DNA from: G963692885 sp964657395
GTDB taxonomy: Bacteria > Acidobacteriota > Terriglobia > Terriglobales > Acidobacteriaceae
Length of the DNA: 64,000 bases
Assembly: GCA_964657395.1 (NCBI GenBank)
Contig: CAZZUX010000002.1
Coordinates: 1-64,000 of the forward strand
Direction: 5' to 3'
Below, piece by piece: positions 1-7,777 of the stretch. The notes beneath the pieces were generated by a model. That model made no database searches. It had not been told where the DNA came from and saw only the letters and a list, made by a program, of their open reading frames with translations. Each line of letters begins with the position of its first letter. Position 1 is the stretch's first letter. A program made the position numbers and the translations under genes.

Positions 1-209
1 TGTGTGTCGGTAGCAGGAGGTGCCGCTGGCGCCTGTGTATCGGCGGGGGCCTGTGCGGGAGGTGCCGCTGGTGCCTGCTGGTCGGCGGGGGCAGTTGGTG
101 TTGTCGTCTGCGGGGTGCCCGGAGCGGTCTGAGCGCCGGCCGTGGCTACAAAAAAGAGTACAGAAAGGGCCGGATGAATAAGGGATCCGGCAAACTTGCT
201 ACGCTGCAT
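1..209 (-). CDS. Secreted Pro/Ala-rich protein, N-terminal part (runs off the left edge)
   Basis: Translating the minus strand from the ATG at 209 gives an open frame to the window edge. Residues 1-27 form a signal peptide (basic start, hydrophobic core with LSVLFFVATAGAQ, cleavage likely after AGAQ). What follows is low in complexity: two near-identical copies of a roughly 14-residue unit of the type PADxQAPAAPPA, encoded by an imperfect tandem DNA repeat at about 15-95. No domain can be named because the rest is outside the window. The Pro/Ala stretch is probably a flexible periplasmic linker, which is inference. Confidence 0.6.
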   Translation of the reverse strand, partial: MQRSKFAGSLIHPALSVLFFVATAGAQTAPGTPQTTTPTAPADQQAPAAPPAQAPADTQAPAAPPATDT

Positions 210-551
210 GTAAGGTGATGCCTCCACTGCTCAACTACTCGCGTGCCTGCTGCGAGGATGCTCACCGGGACCGACAAAGCGCGCCGTCAGCCTTCGGTGA
301 AACGATCACCGGTTGCGGCGATCCAAGAAAGGCAGCCGGTCGTTTGAAATGGCTGCGCATCCCTATTAAATCACCTGCGTCGCGCCTGTGGCTGGGAGGA
401 GCGGGGAAAGTTCCACGGATGGATGGCTGTGTTTGGCTGCCTGCTGCGTCCCTGCTATGGTGAAGCGTCGACTTTACGGCACGATCTGTCGTCTGAGAGT
501 GCACGATTTCATTTGAAGCGTGCCGGGGGTTCCGGTGCAAAGGATGCGTGG
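210..551. other. Divergent intergenic region, no gene seen
   Basis: This stretch separates the minus-strand secreted protein (start 209) from the cytochrome c gene (start 552). Short open frames here have no start signals or recognisable protein. It should hold promoters for both flanking genes, but I could not pick a convincing -35/-10 pair. Confidence 0.4.
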
Positions 552-1100
552 ATGAGAGGATTTCTGCTCGGCGTCATACTGACCCTGATCCTGGTGCCTG
601 CATTTGTATACGCGTACTTCAGGTATGGGCACCCGCCGGTTGCCGTGGCTGACAAGCCGTTCCCGATGGAAGGCCAGATTGTGGACGTTCCGCTTGAGGC
701 GCGCATCGATCGCGAGTTCCCTCGCAAGCCTGGTCTAGCGGCGGATCCAGCCAACCTTGAGATAGGTGCCCATGTGTATCGCCAGCAGTGTGCGACGTGC
801 CACGGGCTTTATGGGCGTCCCTCCTCATTCGGAAAGTCCATGTACCCGTCGGCACCGCAACTATGGGAGCCGCATGGCAATGGCGTGGTGGGAGTGAGCG
901 ACGATCCGCCGGGCGAGACGTATTGGAAGGTGAAGAACGGAATCCGTCTTTCCGGAATGCCGGCCTTTGAGCACATCCTGAACGAGACGCAGATGTGGCA
1001 GGTGTCGCAGCTGCTGGCTGTTGCTGACAAGCCGCTGCCGCCATCGGTGCTCGACCTGATGAAGCAGCCGCTGAACCTGGATCCGACGGGTCCGCAGTAG
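552..1100 (+). CDS. Membrane-anchored monoheme cytochrome c
   Basis: The predicted 182-residue protein starts at the ATG at 552, where an uncleaved N-terminal hydrophobic helix (about residues 4-22) begins; AAAGG lies just upstream. The frame is open further upstream to 423, but that extension looks non-coding. The heme motif CATCH is at residues 80-84 and a likely axial methionine is M136 in SGMPAF, as in class I cytochromes c. The protein is therefore probably a periplasm-facing electron carrier tethered to the inner membrane. Its partner is unknown, because the neighbours are not oxidase or dehydrogenase genes. It converges with the DUF481 gene, with seven bases between the two stop codons. 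Confidence 0.85.
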   Translation: MRGFLLGVILTLILVPAFVYAYFRYGHPPVAVADKPFPMEGQIVDVPLEARIDREFPRKPGLAADPANLEIGAHVYRQQCATCHGLYGRPSSFGKSMYPSAPQLWEPHGNGVVGVSDDPPGETYWKVKNGIRLSGMPAFEHILNETQMWQVSQLLAVADKPLPPSVLDLMKQPLNLDPTGPQ

Positions 1101-1107
1101 CGCGGCA

Positions 1108-2379
1108 CTACTTGAGAACGAACGTGATGCCCGAGGTGAACTGGAAGGTATTTCGTTTGTAGCCGACTGGCGGGTCTCCCAGGTAGTTATCTGTGGAAGC
1201 GAGGCTGAAACTGAACTTCTTGTAGACCGGGAATACCAGCGTGGCGTTGGCCACACCCGAGTACGCACGAACCACGTTGAAGGCCGGCGTCAACGTTACG
1301 AACTCGCTGAACTTTACATTGTGTTCAAAGGTGCGCATCCAGGTTTCACTCAGGTCGGCACCTACCAGGTTTTCGTCCGGGGTGCCCAATCCGCTGACGG
1401 TGCCGTTGTAGAACCGCTGCTGTTCGTAGTGCACATCGGCCTTGAGATCCAGCTCCTGCTTCGCGTTCTTGACCAGAGTCCAGCCAAACCCGAGCCCGAA
1501 GGTCTGCTGCAGCTGAAGACCTGAGCCGTAGTTGTGGTCGGCGCTTGCGTTGGCCAGTGTAAAGACTTTCGGCGTCAGGTAGCGGTCGTATTCCGTGTCG
1601 CCATGCAGGATGTTAGTCTTCGCGCTGGATGCGGACTGGATGATGGTGCCGTTCGACACAATCTCAGGCTGCGTGAGCAGGCCGTAGCTGCCGTTCAGGT
1701 TCAGCATGTATTTGCTGTAGGGGGGCATGTAGGGGATGGCTGGGATTGTGCGCACGAAGTTGGCCGATCCAGTGTAGGTCTGATCGCTGTTGGTGCCGTT
1801 GACCAGGCCGGCGCCGAGTGTCAGGTTGCCGGTCCAGCCATAGAACAGGTCGTGCTCATTGCGGAGTTCGCGGCGAAAGGTCGCGCCGTCTACGACGAAT
1901 TGAACATCCTTGTTGTCAAAGGATCGGGAGATCGCTGGTCTGCCTGCCGATGGGGGCTGGTCTACCTCTGTGGCTGTTTCATGAACCTGCAGCGCACCAA
2001 GCAGGACCTTCTGGCCGAGCAGGCGCCGTCGCAGATGCTCGGGATTGGCGATGAGGGATTTGGTGAGGACGGCAAAGGGCTGCGCGCTGTGAAGCGACTT
2101 CACCTTGCTCATAGGTGCGGTGACGTCGCCGACGATGTCACTGTGAAAGGTGACGGTGCCGGAGACAATGCGCAGCAGCTTGCCGGACAACTGGTCGCCG
2201 TTGGTGAAGGTGATGGTGTCGGGAGGAATAGGGGCGGCCTCGGCCTTGGCCGGAACGGCGTCATCCGCTGCGGCGACCTTTGCCGCGATGGCTTGGGGCG
2301 GAAGGGCGAGACCCATGCAGATGGTGACGCAGACGAGCCACGCCCTCCTGAAAAGCTGGGAACATTTTGTGGGATTCAC
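1108..2379 (-). CDS. DUF481 (YdiY-like) outer-membrane beta-barrel protein
   Basis: The 423-residue product has a signal peptide ending near residue 32 (PQAIA). An N-terminal region follows with the TITFTNGDQLSGKLL pattern and a second similar strand region (GTVTFHSDIVGDV), typical of the segment that precedes the DUF481 barrel in acidobacterial proteins. The C-terminal 230 residues alternate hydrophobic and aromatic positions and end in FQFTSGITFVLK, as expected for an outer-membrane barrel. The family includes E. coli YdiY, described as salt-induced; the molecular role is not established. It is divergent from the MqnC-like gene at 2487, with about 107 bases of shared promoter space. Confidence 0.8.
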   Translation of the reverse strand: MNPTKCSQLFRRAWLVCVTICMGLALPPQAIAAKVAAADDAVPAKAEAAPIPPDTITFTNGDQLSGKLLRIVSGTVTFHSDIVGDVTAPMSKVKSLHSAQPFAVLTKSLIANPEHLRRRLLGQKVLLGALQVHETATEVDQPPSAGRPAISRSFDNKDVQFVVDGATFRRELRNEHDLFYGWTGNLTLGAGLVNGTNSDQTYTGSANFVRTIPAIPYMPPYSKYMLNLNGSYGLLTQPEIVSNGTIIQSASSAKTNILHGDTEYDRYLTPKVFTLANASADHNYGSGLQLQQTFGLGFGWTLVKNAKQELDLKADVHYEQQRFYNGTVSGLGTPDENLVGADLSETWMRTFEHNVKFSEFVTLTPAFNVVRAYSGVANATLVFPVYKKFSFSLASTDNYLGDPPVGYKRNTFQFTSGITFVLK

Positions 2380-2486
2380 GCCTACTATTCTGGCATTGCT
2401 CTCTGCCAGCTACAAAATGTCCGGGCGAGTGTGGATGCGGGTGCCGGTGCTGGGTGCGGCGACGATCTCTCCACGTAAAATGAGGT

Positions 2487-3311
2487 ATGAGCAATGTCTG
2501 GCAGGAGGCCCTTGCGCGACTCCAGGGCAGCGACCTGCTGCAACTTGGCATGGATGCCGATGGTGTCCGCGAACGATTGTGGCCTGACCGCATCGTGACG
2601 TATACGGTGGGATTTTTGCTGCCGCTGGCCGGCGACTGGGTGGGAATTGCAGAAGCTGCCACGGAACGCGGCGCACGCAGTTTCCTGGTTACGGGAAGTG
2701 AGCTGGTGCCGACCAGGATTGCCGCGGTGCGTGAGCGCTTCCCTGACGTCGCGTTGACCGGTGCCTCTGTCGAGGCTGGCAAGCTGCAGGCTTTGTGCGG
2801 TGCCGGCCTGTCGGCTGTGACGATCGATGTGACTAGTCCAGACTGGCAGGAGACTTTCCGAGAAGCATGCCGGGCAGGAGTGCCTGTGACTGTGGTGATG
2901 CCGCTGCGCAGTCGCGATACGCCGGAGCAATGGATTGCCATGCTTGAGGCTGTGGCTGATCTGCAGGCCGAGACTCACGGATTTCTGGCGTGCGAGCCTC
3001 GCATTGAACACCTGGATCGCGCGCTCGACGAGGTTACGGGCGCACGCTATCTGCAGTTTGTGGCGCTGGCCAGGATTTATTTGCCGGAGGTGCCGCATGT
3101 GCAGGCGGACTGGTCGATTTTCGGGCCGAAGGTTCTGCAGCTTGCGCTGCGTTTTGGAGCAGACGATGCGGGGCTGGTGCTTGCCAGCGCCCGGGACCTG
3201 CGAACGCCCAGCCACCATTCGGGAGAAGAGGAATTGCGGAGGATCATCCGCGATGCAGGCTTTACGCCAAGTGAACGGGATGCTGTGTACAGCAGGCAGT
3301 ACGTTTATTAG
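2487..3311 (+). CDS. MqnC/MqnE-like protein lacking the radical-SAM cysteine motif
   Basis: The 274-residue protein resembles the menaquinone (futalosine) pathway enzymes MqnC/MqnE along its length. The N-terminus has the dLLxLG...R...VTY pattern seen just before the cluster loop. The C-terminal third matches the MqnC signature closely: DLQAETHGF, ALARIYLPEVPHVQADW, GPKVLQLALRFGADD and RIIRDAGFTPSERD. The loop that should carry CxxxCxxC (about residues 41-52) instead reads VGFLLPLAGDWV. The only cysteines are C104, C128 and C169. A 4Fe-4S cluster of the normal type therefore cannot form, so this is probably not a radical-SAM enzyme. It may be a binding or regulatory paralogue; the function is unknown. 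A glycosyltransferase follows 100 bases downstream. Confidence 0.7.
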   Translation: MSNVWQEALARLQGSDLLQLGMDADGVRERLWPDRIVTYTVGFLLPLAGDWVGIAEAATERGARSFLVTGSELVPTRIAAVRERFPDVALTGASVEAGKLQALCGAGLSAVTIDVTSPDWQETFREACRAGVPVTVVMPLRSRDTPEQWIAMLEAVADLQAETHGFLACEPRIEHLDRALDEVTGARYLQFVALARIYLPEVPHVQADWSIFGPKVLQLALRFGADDAGLVLASARDLRTPSHHSGEEELRRIIRDAGFTPSERDAVYSRQYVY

Positions 3312-3410
3312 GCGTCGTGGTTGAGGCTGGCGTGGGCGTGCGGATTGGTGTGCTGTGGACGAGCCAGTCCGGTAAAGTGGTAGAAAGACTTCAGAGGCGG
3401 CCCGACCAGA

Positions 3411-5045
3411 TTGCCAGCATTCCATTTCCAGGTAGTGGCGCTCTACTTTGCCTCGCAGCGCGGGCTGTCTCACTATTTCCGGACGCACTACGCCGACCAT
3501 ACCTTTGAACATCTTTATCAATGGAATGCTTTCGATACGGCGCTGCTGATTCCGTACTTCGTGGTGATGGTGATCCTGGCTTTCTACGGCATGCACCGCT
3601 ACCAGCTGGTGTGGACCTACTACCGCAACAAGAAGAACCGGACGGCGGATCCACCGCAGCGGTTTGGGGAACTGCCGAGTATCACGGTCCAGCTGCCTAT
3701 CTTCAACGAACAGTTCGTGATCGACCGGCTGCTGGAAGCGATCTGCGCTCTGGATTATCCGAAGGACAGGCTGCAGATCCAGGTACTGGACGACTCGACG
3801 GACGAGACGCAGGCGGTGGCGAGCGAGATGGTGGATCGCTACAAGGCGGCGGGCAATCCGATTGTGTATCTGCATCGCAGCAATCGCTATGGCTATAAGG
3901 CCGGCGCGCTGGATGAAGGCTTGAAGACCGCGACGGGTGAGTATGTGGCGATCTTCGATGCGGACTTTGTTCCGCCTCGCGACTGGCTGCTGCGAGTCGT
4001 CCACCACTTTGCGGAGCCGGGTATCGGCATGGTGCAGACGCGCTGGACTCATTTGAATCGCGACTACAGTTTTCTTACGCAGGTCGAGGCGATCCTGCTC
4101 GATGGCCATTTTGTGCTGGAACATGGCGGCCGCTCGCGCGCGGGTGTGTTCTTCAACTTCAATGGGACAGCCGGGATGTGGCGCCGGACGGCGATTGAAG
4201 AGGCCGGCGGCTGGCAGCACGATACGTTGACCGAAGATACGGACCTGAGTTACCGGTCACAGTTGAAGGGCTGGAAGTTCAAGTACCTGCAGGATGTAGA
4301 GTGCCCGGCGGAAGTGCCGATCGAGATGACGGCGTTCAAAACGCAGCAGGCGCGCTGGGCGAAGGGGCTGATCCAGACTTCAAAGAAAGTACTTCCGCTG
4401 GTATTCAAGAGCGACCAGCCATTTCGCGTGAAGCTGGAGTCGTTCTATCACCTGACTGCGAACCTGAGTTATCCGCTGATGGTGGTGTTGTCGGTGCTGC
4501 TGATGCCTGCGATGGTGATTCGTTTTTACCAGGGCTGGTTCCAGATGCTGCTGATCGATGTGCCGCTGTTTATGGCGTCGACGTTCTCGATTTCGTCGTT
4601 CTACCTGGTTTCGCAGCGGGAGTTGTTTCCGAAGAAGTGGTACAAGACTTTCCTTTACCTGCCATTCCTGATGTCACTGGGGATCGGTCTTACGGTCACC
4701 AACACGCGCGCGGTGCTGGAGGCGCTGTTTGGCATCAAGAGCAGCTTTAAACGGACGCCTAAATATCGCGTGCTGAAGAAGGGTGAGCGTTCGAATGCTG
4801 CGAAGTATCGCAAGCGCCTGGGCATTGTGCCATGGCTTGAATTGCTGATCGGCTGCTACTTCGCGATGACGATCTGGTATGCCATTTCGAACGAAAACTA
4901 CTTCACGATTCCCTTCCTGCTGCTGTTCGTGATCGGCTACTGGTACACGGGCCTGCTGAGCCTGCTGCAAGGCCGGTTTGAGCGCTGGGGTTCCGGCGCG
5001 AACCTGGATGAGAGCTCGCCCAAACCATTCCCTGTCGGCGTGTAG
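3411..5045 (+). CDS. Processive family 2 glycosyltransferase (cellulose-synthase-like)
   Basis: The 544-residue membrane protein has the GT2 catalytic set: D127/D128 in VLDDSTDE, DAD at 183-185, TED at 274-276 and QQARW at 312-316 (the QxxRW motif of processive synthases). One hydrophobic helix lies near residues 44-62 and several more after residue 340, placing the catalytic domain in the cytoplasm. Family members such as CslA-type and acidobacterial cellulose-synthase-like proteins polymerise beta-linked sugars; the actual polymer cannot be told from sequence. The start is uncertain: TTG at 3411 is the first possible start after an in-frame stop at 3381, with GTG at 3435 as the alternative, and no ATG is suitably placed. 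Confidence 0.85.
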   Translation: MPAFHFQVVALYFASQRGLSHYFRTHYADHTFEHLYQWNAFDTALLIPYFVVMVILAFYGMHRYQLVWTYYRNKKNRTADPPQRFGELPSITVQLPIFNEQFVIDRLLEAICALDYPKDRLQIQVLDDSTDETQAVASEMVDRYKAAGNPIVYLHRSNRYGYKAGALDEGLKTATGEYVAIFDADFVPPRDWLLRVVHHFAEPGIGMVQTRWTHLNRDYSFLTQVEAILLDGHFVLEHGGRSRAGVFFNFNGTAGMWRRTAIEEAGGWQHDTLTEDTDLSYRSQLKGWKFKYLQDVECPAEVPIEMTAFKTQQARWAKGLIQTSKKVLPLVFKSDQPFRVKLESFYHLTANLSYPLMVVLSVLLMPAMVIRFYQGWFQMLLIDVPLFMASTFSISSFYLVSQRELFPKKWYKTFLYLPFLMSLGIGLTVTNTRAVLEALFGIKSSFKRTPKYRVLKKGERSNAAKYRKRLGIVPWLELLIGCYFAMTIWYAISNENYFTIPFLLLFVIGYWYTGLLSLLQGRFERWGSGANLDESSPKPFPVGV

Positions 5046-5179
5046 GACTCGCCATACGGGCACACGCGTTTCGCGCTCATGCTCCCGTTGGTCGCACGGA
5101 TTCGGTTTGTGAATGTCGCGGTGAGGCATACTACATCCGTAAGTCAAACTTGTTCAGAGACGCTCCTAACTGATTAGAC

Positions 5180-6589
5180 ATGATGAAACTTCTGGTCTTC
5201 GCCCTTGTCCTTTTCGCCTTACCGCTCGGCGCGCTGGAACGCCAGCCTGATGCTGATTATCATGTGCGCCGCTCGGCTCTTGGTGCTTCTCTCAAGGGCG
5301 GAATAGCGGTACTGTTTGCTGCGGATGAGCCTGCTGCCGAATACCAGTCCTACCGTCAGGATGAGGACTTCTACTATCTGACTGGATGGAACGAACCAGG
5401 TGCGGCTCTCATGGTGATTGGCGAGAGCGTGGCTGCAAAGAAGGCTGGTGCTGCGATTGCCGGGATCAAGAGCAGTCAGCATGGTTATCGCGAGATCCTT
5501 TTTCTTCCGACTTCTAATAAACGTTTAGAGCTGTACACGGGAGTCAAGCTGGAAGCAACTGCTCCTGACGCTGTGCAGCGTACTGGCGTTGCCGAGGTCA
5601 AGCCTCTCACGGACCTGCCCGGCATCATCAATGGGCTTGCTGCCTCTGATCGTAGTGTTCTGCGCCAGATGTATGTGCAGCACGACATGCCGCAGAGTAA
5701 GAGCGTTGTTTCATGGACGGCGACCACGCTTGGCGTCGGTGCTGAGAACATACCGGATGCGAGTGACGTGCGCGCTCTGATCAAGCCATTGCGGGCGATC
5801 AAGCAGGCCGGCGAGGTCGAGTTGATACGGAAGGCGACAGAGGCATCGATGATCGCGCAGCGGTCTGCGATCCAGGCGATTGCTCCCGAGGTGAAAGAGA
5901 ATGCGATTGCCGGGCTTCTCGACGGCACGCAGCTTGCGCAGGGATGCGAGCGGCCATCGTATCCTCCGATTGTCGGGAGCGGTTTGAACTCGACGGTGCT
6001 GCATTATTCTGACGATAACCAGGTGATGCATTCCGGCGATGTGGTGGTGATGGATGCGGCATGCGAATACTCCATGTACGCGTCGGACATCACGCGCACG
6101 GTGCCGATCAGCGGACACTTCACGGATCGTCAGCGCGAGATTTACAACATCGTTCTTGGCGCTCAGCAGGCCGCGGCGGCGGCGTTTGTCGCCGGCACGT
6201 CGCATGAGAACGATCCATCGCACCAGTATGCGGATTCGCTGGACACGGTCGCCTTCAATTACATGAATGCGCATGGCAAGGACCTGCATGGTGAGCCGCT
6301 TGGCAAGTACATGATTCATGGCCTGGGCCATATGGTCGGGATCGATGTTCACGATCCGTATGACTACACGAAGCCGCTGCCGGCCGGTGCGGTGTTTACG
6401 ATTGAGCCGGGGATTTATCTGCCGGAAGAAAAGATCGGTATCCGGATTGAAGACGTGTTTTACGCATCGCCGGATGGCAAGCTGATTGATCTTGTCGCGG
6501 CCCTGCCGCACACGGCAGAGGACATCGAGAAGTTGATGGCGGAACATACCTCGGCCGAAAAGGCATTGATCCAGGCTACGAGCAAGTAG
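5180..6589 (+). CDS. pepP: Xaa-Pro aminopeptidase (M24B), exported
   Basis: The 469-residue protein begins with a hydrophobic signal sequence (about residues 1-19). The N-terminal aminopeptidase-P domain includes DFYYLTGWNEPGA. The C-terminal pita-bread domain carries the full dinuclear metal set: D292 and D303 (VVMDAACEY, ASDITRT), H384 in HGLGHMVG, E409 in TIEPGIY and E424 in IRIEDVF, with H380 also present. It should cleave the N-terminal residue before proline from peptides, probably in the periplasm. Two ATG codons at 5180 and 5183 could each start translation. It fits the other exported peptidases in the window (M13, M14). Confidence 0.88.
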   Translation: MMKLLVFALVLFALPLGALERQPDADYHVRRSALGASLKGGIAVLFAADEPAAEYQSYRQDEDFYYLTGWNEPGAALMVIGESVAAKKAGAAIAGIKSSQHGYREILFLPTSNKRLELYTGVKLEATAPDAVQRTGVAEVKPLTDLPGIINGLAASDRSVLRQMYVQHDMPQSKSVVSWTATTLGVGAENIPDASDVRALIKPLRAIKQAGEVELIRKATEASMIAQRSAIQAIAPEVKENAIAGLLDGTQLAQGCERPSYPPIVGSGLNSTVLHYSDDNQVMHSGDVVVMDAACEYSMYASDITRTVPISGHFTDRQREIYNIVLGAQQAAAAAFVAGTSHENDPSHQYADSLDTVAFNYMNAHGKDLHGEPLGKYMIHGLGHMVGIDVHDPYDYTKPLPAGAVFTIEPGIYLPEEKIGIRIEDVFYASPDGKLIDLVAALPHTAEDIEKLMAEHTSAEKALIQATSK

Positions 6590-6618
6590 AGCTACTTGAA
6601 GCGAGCCAAGACAGTTCC

Positions 6619-7032
6619 ATGCCTTTGACAACTATCCGTCGCTATCGCGACTTATCAGAAGCAATCGTGGCTCGTTCTCTGCTGGAGTCGAGTGGCATCC
6701 GTGCTCACTTGTGCGATGAGAATCTCGTGCGCATGGAGTGGCAGATCTCCAACTTCATTGGTGGTATTCGTCTGCAGGTGGAGGATGAGGATGAGCAGGA
6801 GGCGATAGAGATCCTCGATGCGCCGATCCCGGACGTGATCGATTATGACGCGGCGGAATCGGCCTACGATCAGCCTCGATGTTCGCGATGCCGGTCAACT
6901 GACATCACCTTCGAAGGTGCCTCGCGCAAGGCTGCGCTTGCATCGCTCTGGGCGCTGGCGCTCCCACTCCCAACCGGCTCCAAGACGTGGACATGCAGAA
7001 GTTGCGGGTATCACTGGAAGGCCGGTGAGTGA
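6619..7032 (+). CDS. DUF2007 protein with C-terminal zinc ribbon
   Basis: The 137-residue protein begins with a DUF2007 domain (about residues 1-70; the pattern of a small ferredoxin-like fold with GIRLQVEDEDEQEAIEIL). It ends with two CxxC pairs (C88/C91 and C126/C129) separated by a hydrophobic stretch, which suggests a zinc ribbon. DUF2007 proteins are named putative signal-transducing proteins, but no reaction is known. It starts 29 bases after the aminopeptidase gene and is probably co-transcribed with it. Confidence 0.75.
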   Translation: MPLTTIRRYRDLSEAIVARSLLESSGIRAHLCDENLVRMEWQISNFIGGIRLQVEDEDEQEAIEILDAPIPDVIDYDAAESAYDQPRCSRCRSTDITFEGASRKAALASLWALALPLPTGSKTWTCRSCGYHWKAGE

Positions 7033-7057
7033 ATTGCAACGCATTCGCTGCCTGTGA

Positions 7058-7075
7058 TGCCGGTCACCGCCGGCA
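7058..7075. terminator. Small inverted repeat between converging genes
   Basis: TGCCGG and CCGGCA form a 6-bp stem around a 6-base loop, lying between the stop codons of the DUF2007 gene (+) and the DUF1801 gene (-). There is no U-run, so a terminator role is only weakly supported. Confidence 0.25.
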
Positions 7076-7091
7076 GTCGAGCAGCACAAGG

Positions 7092-7514
7092 CTATGCTTT
7101 TGATTGCTGTTTCCTTGAGGCTGCCACTGCTCGTTCAAGGAGCTTCTCGAGGATGTTCCCGTCCACGTCGTCGAGTTTCCTGATGTACAAACATCCCTTC
7201 CCTGTGGTGTGCCTGCCGAGTTGGGCGAGCAATACTTCGGCGCCATCGAAGCCTATAAGGCCGTACAGGACCGTCGCAGCCTTGCGCAGTGCAAAGCTCA
7301 CGAGAGGCATATCGCCTTCGCGCCCGCTTTCGTATTTATAGTGAACGCTGTCGAAGCCGACGATGGCGGTTCCCCACATCGCAGGCTCTTTGCCTGTTGC
7401 CTGCTGCATCATCCTGGCCAGCGCGAGAGCGTCTTTGCGCCTAGCGTCGTCCGGGCATGCATCGAGAAACGTCCTGACATTCGTGGTGGTCGGCCTGGTC
7501 TTGTTTTCTGCCAT
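7092..7514 (-). CDS. DUF1801 (YdhG-like) protein
   Basis: The 140-residue cytoplasmic protein shows the DUF1801 pattern: an N-terminal helical part (RKDALALARMMQQATG), the WGTAIVGFDSVHYKY segment with a conserved Trp-Gly and aromatic residues, then FALRKAATVLYG and a C-terminal GKGCLYIRKLDDVD stretch. The family is widespread and has a known fold but no assigned reaction. It is the only gene on its strand here and faces the DUF2007 gene end to end. Confidence 0.8.
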   Translation of the reverse strand: MAENKTRPTTTNVRTFLDACPDDARRKDALALARMMQQATGKEPAMWGTAIVGFDSVHYKYESGREGDMPLVSFALRKAATVLYGLIGFDGAEVLLAQLGRHTTGKGCLYIRKLDDVDGNILEKLLERAVAASRKQQSKA

Positions 7515-7777
7515 AACTTACCTGTGAACACGGCGTCTGGAGTCTAAAAACAAAGTCTATCTCCGTTCGAGCAGCCTTCCAATTGATTTGCAGCATCCGG
7601 AAGCCGTACGAAATGTCGCTGTAAGGGGCCGCTTGATGGTTATTCTGGATTGACGCTCGGACATTGGCGGAACGGATTTATTTTTCTGCGATGCAACCGA
7701 CTTGACGAGTACTGCTTGCAGCAGTGATCGATCTACCGGGCCGCGTTCATACTCTCCTCAAGGAGTGGGTAGTCCTG

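Noticed and set aside
1534..2478. Plus-strand frame of 314 codons opposite the DUF481 gene
   Set aside because: It is Gly/Val-rich with no motif and is fully covered by the DUF481 gene, which has a signal peptide and barrel strands.
2385..4220. Long minus-strand open frame of about 611 codons
   Set aside because: It lies opposite the MqnC-like and GT2 genes, both of which have clear family motifs. Its translation is rich in His/Arg/Gln without domains, as expected for the antisense of GC-rich coding DNA.
7650..7680. Possible promoter TTGACG ahead of the YtcJ-like gene
   Set aside because: No acceptable -10 box lies at 16-18 bases; GATTTA fits only at 19.
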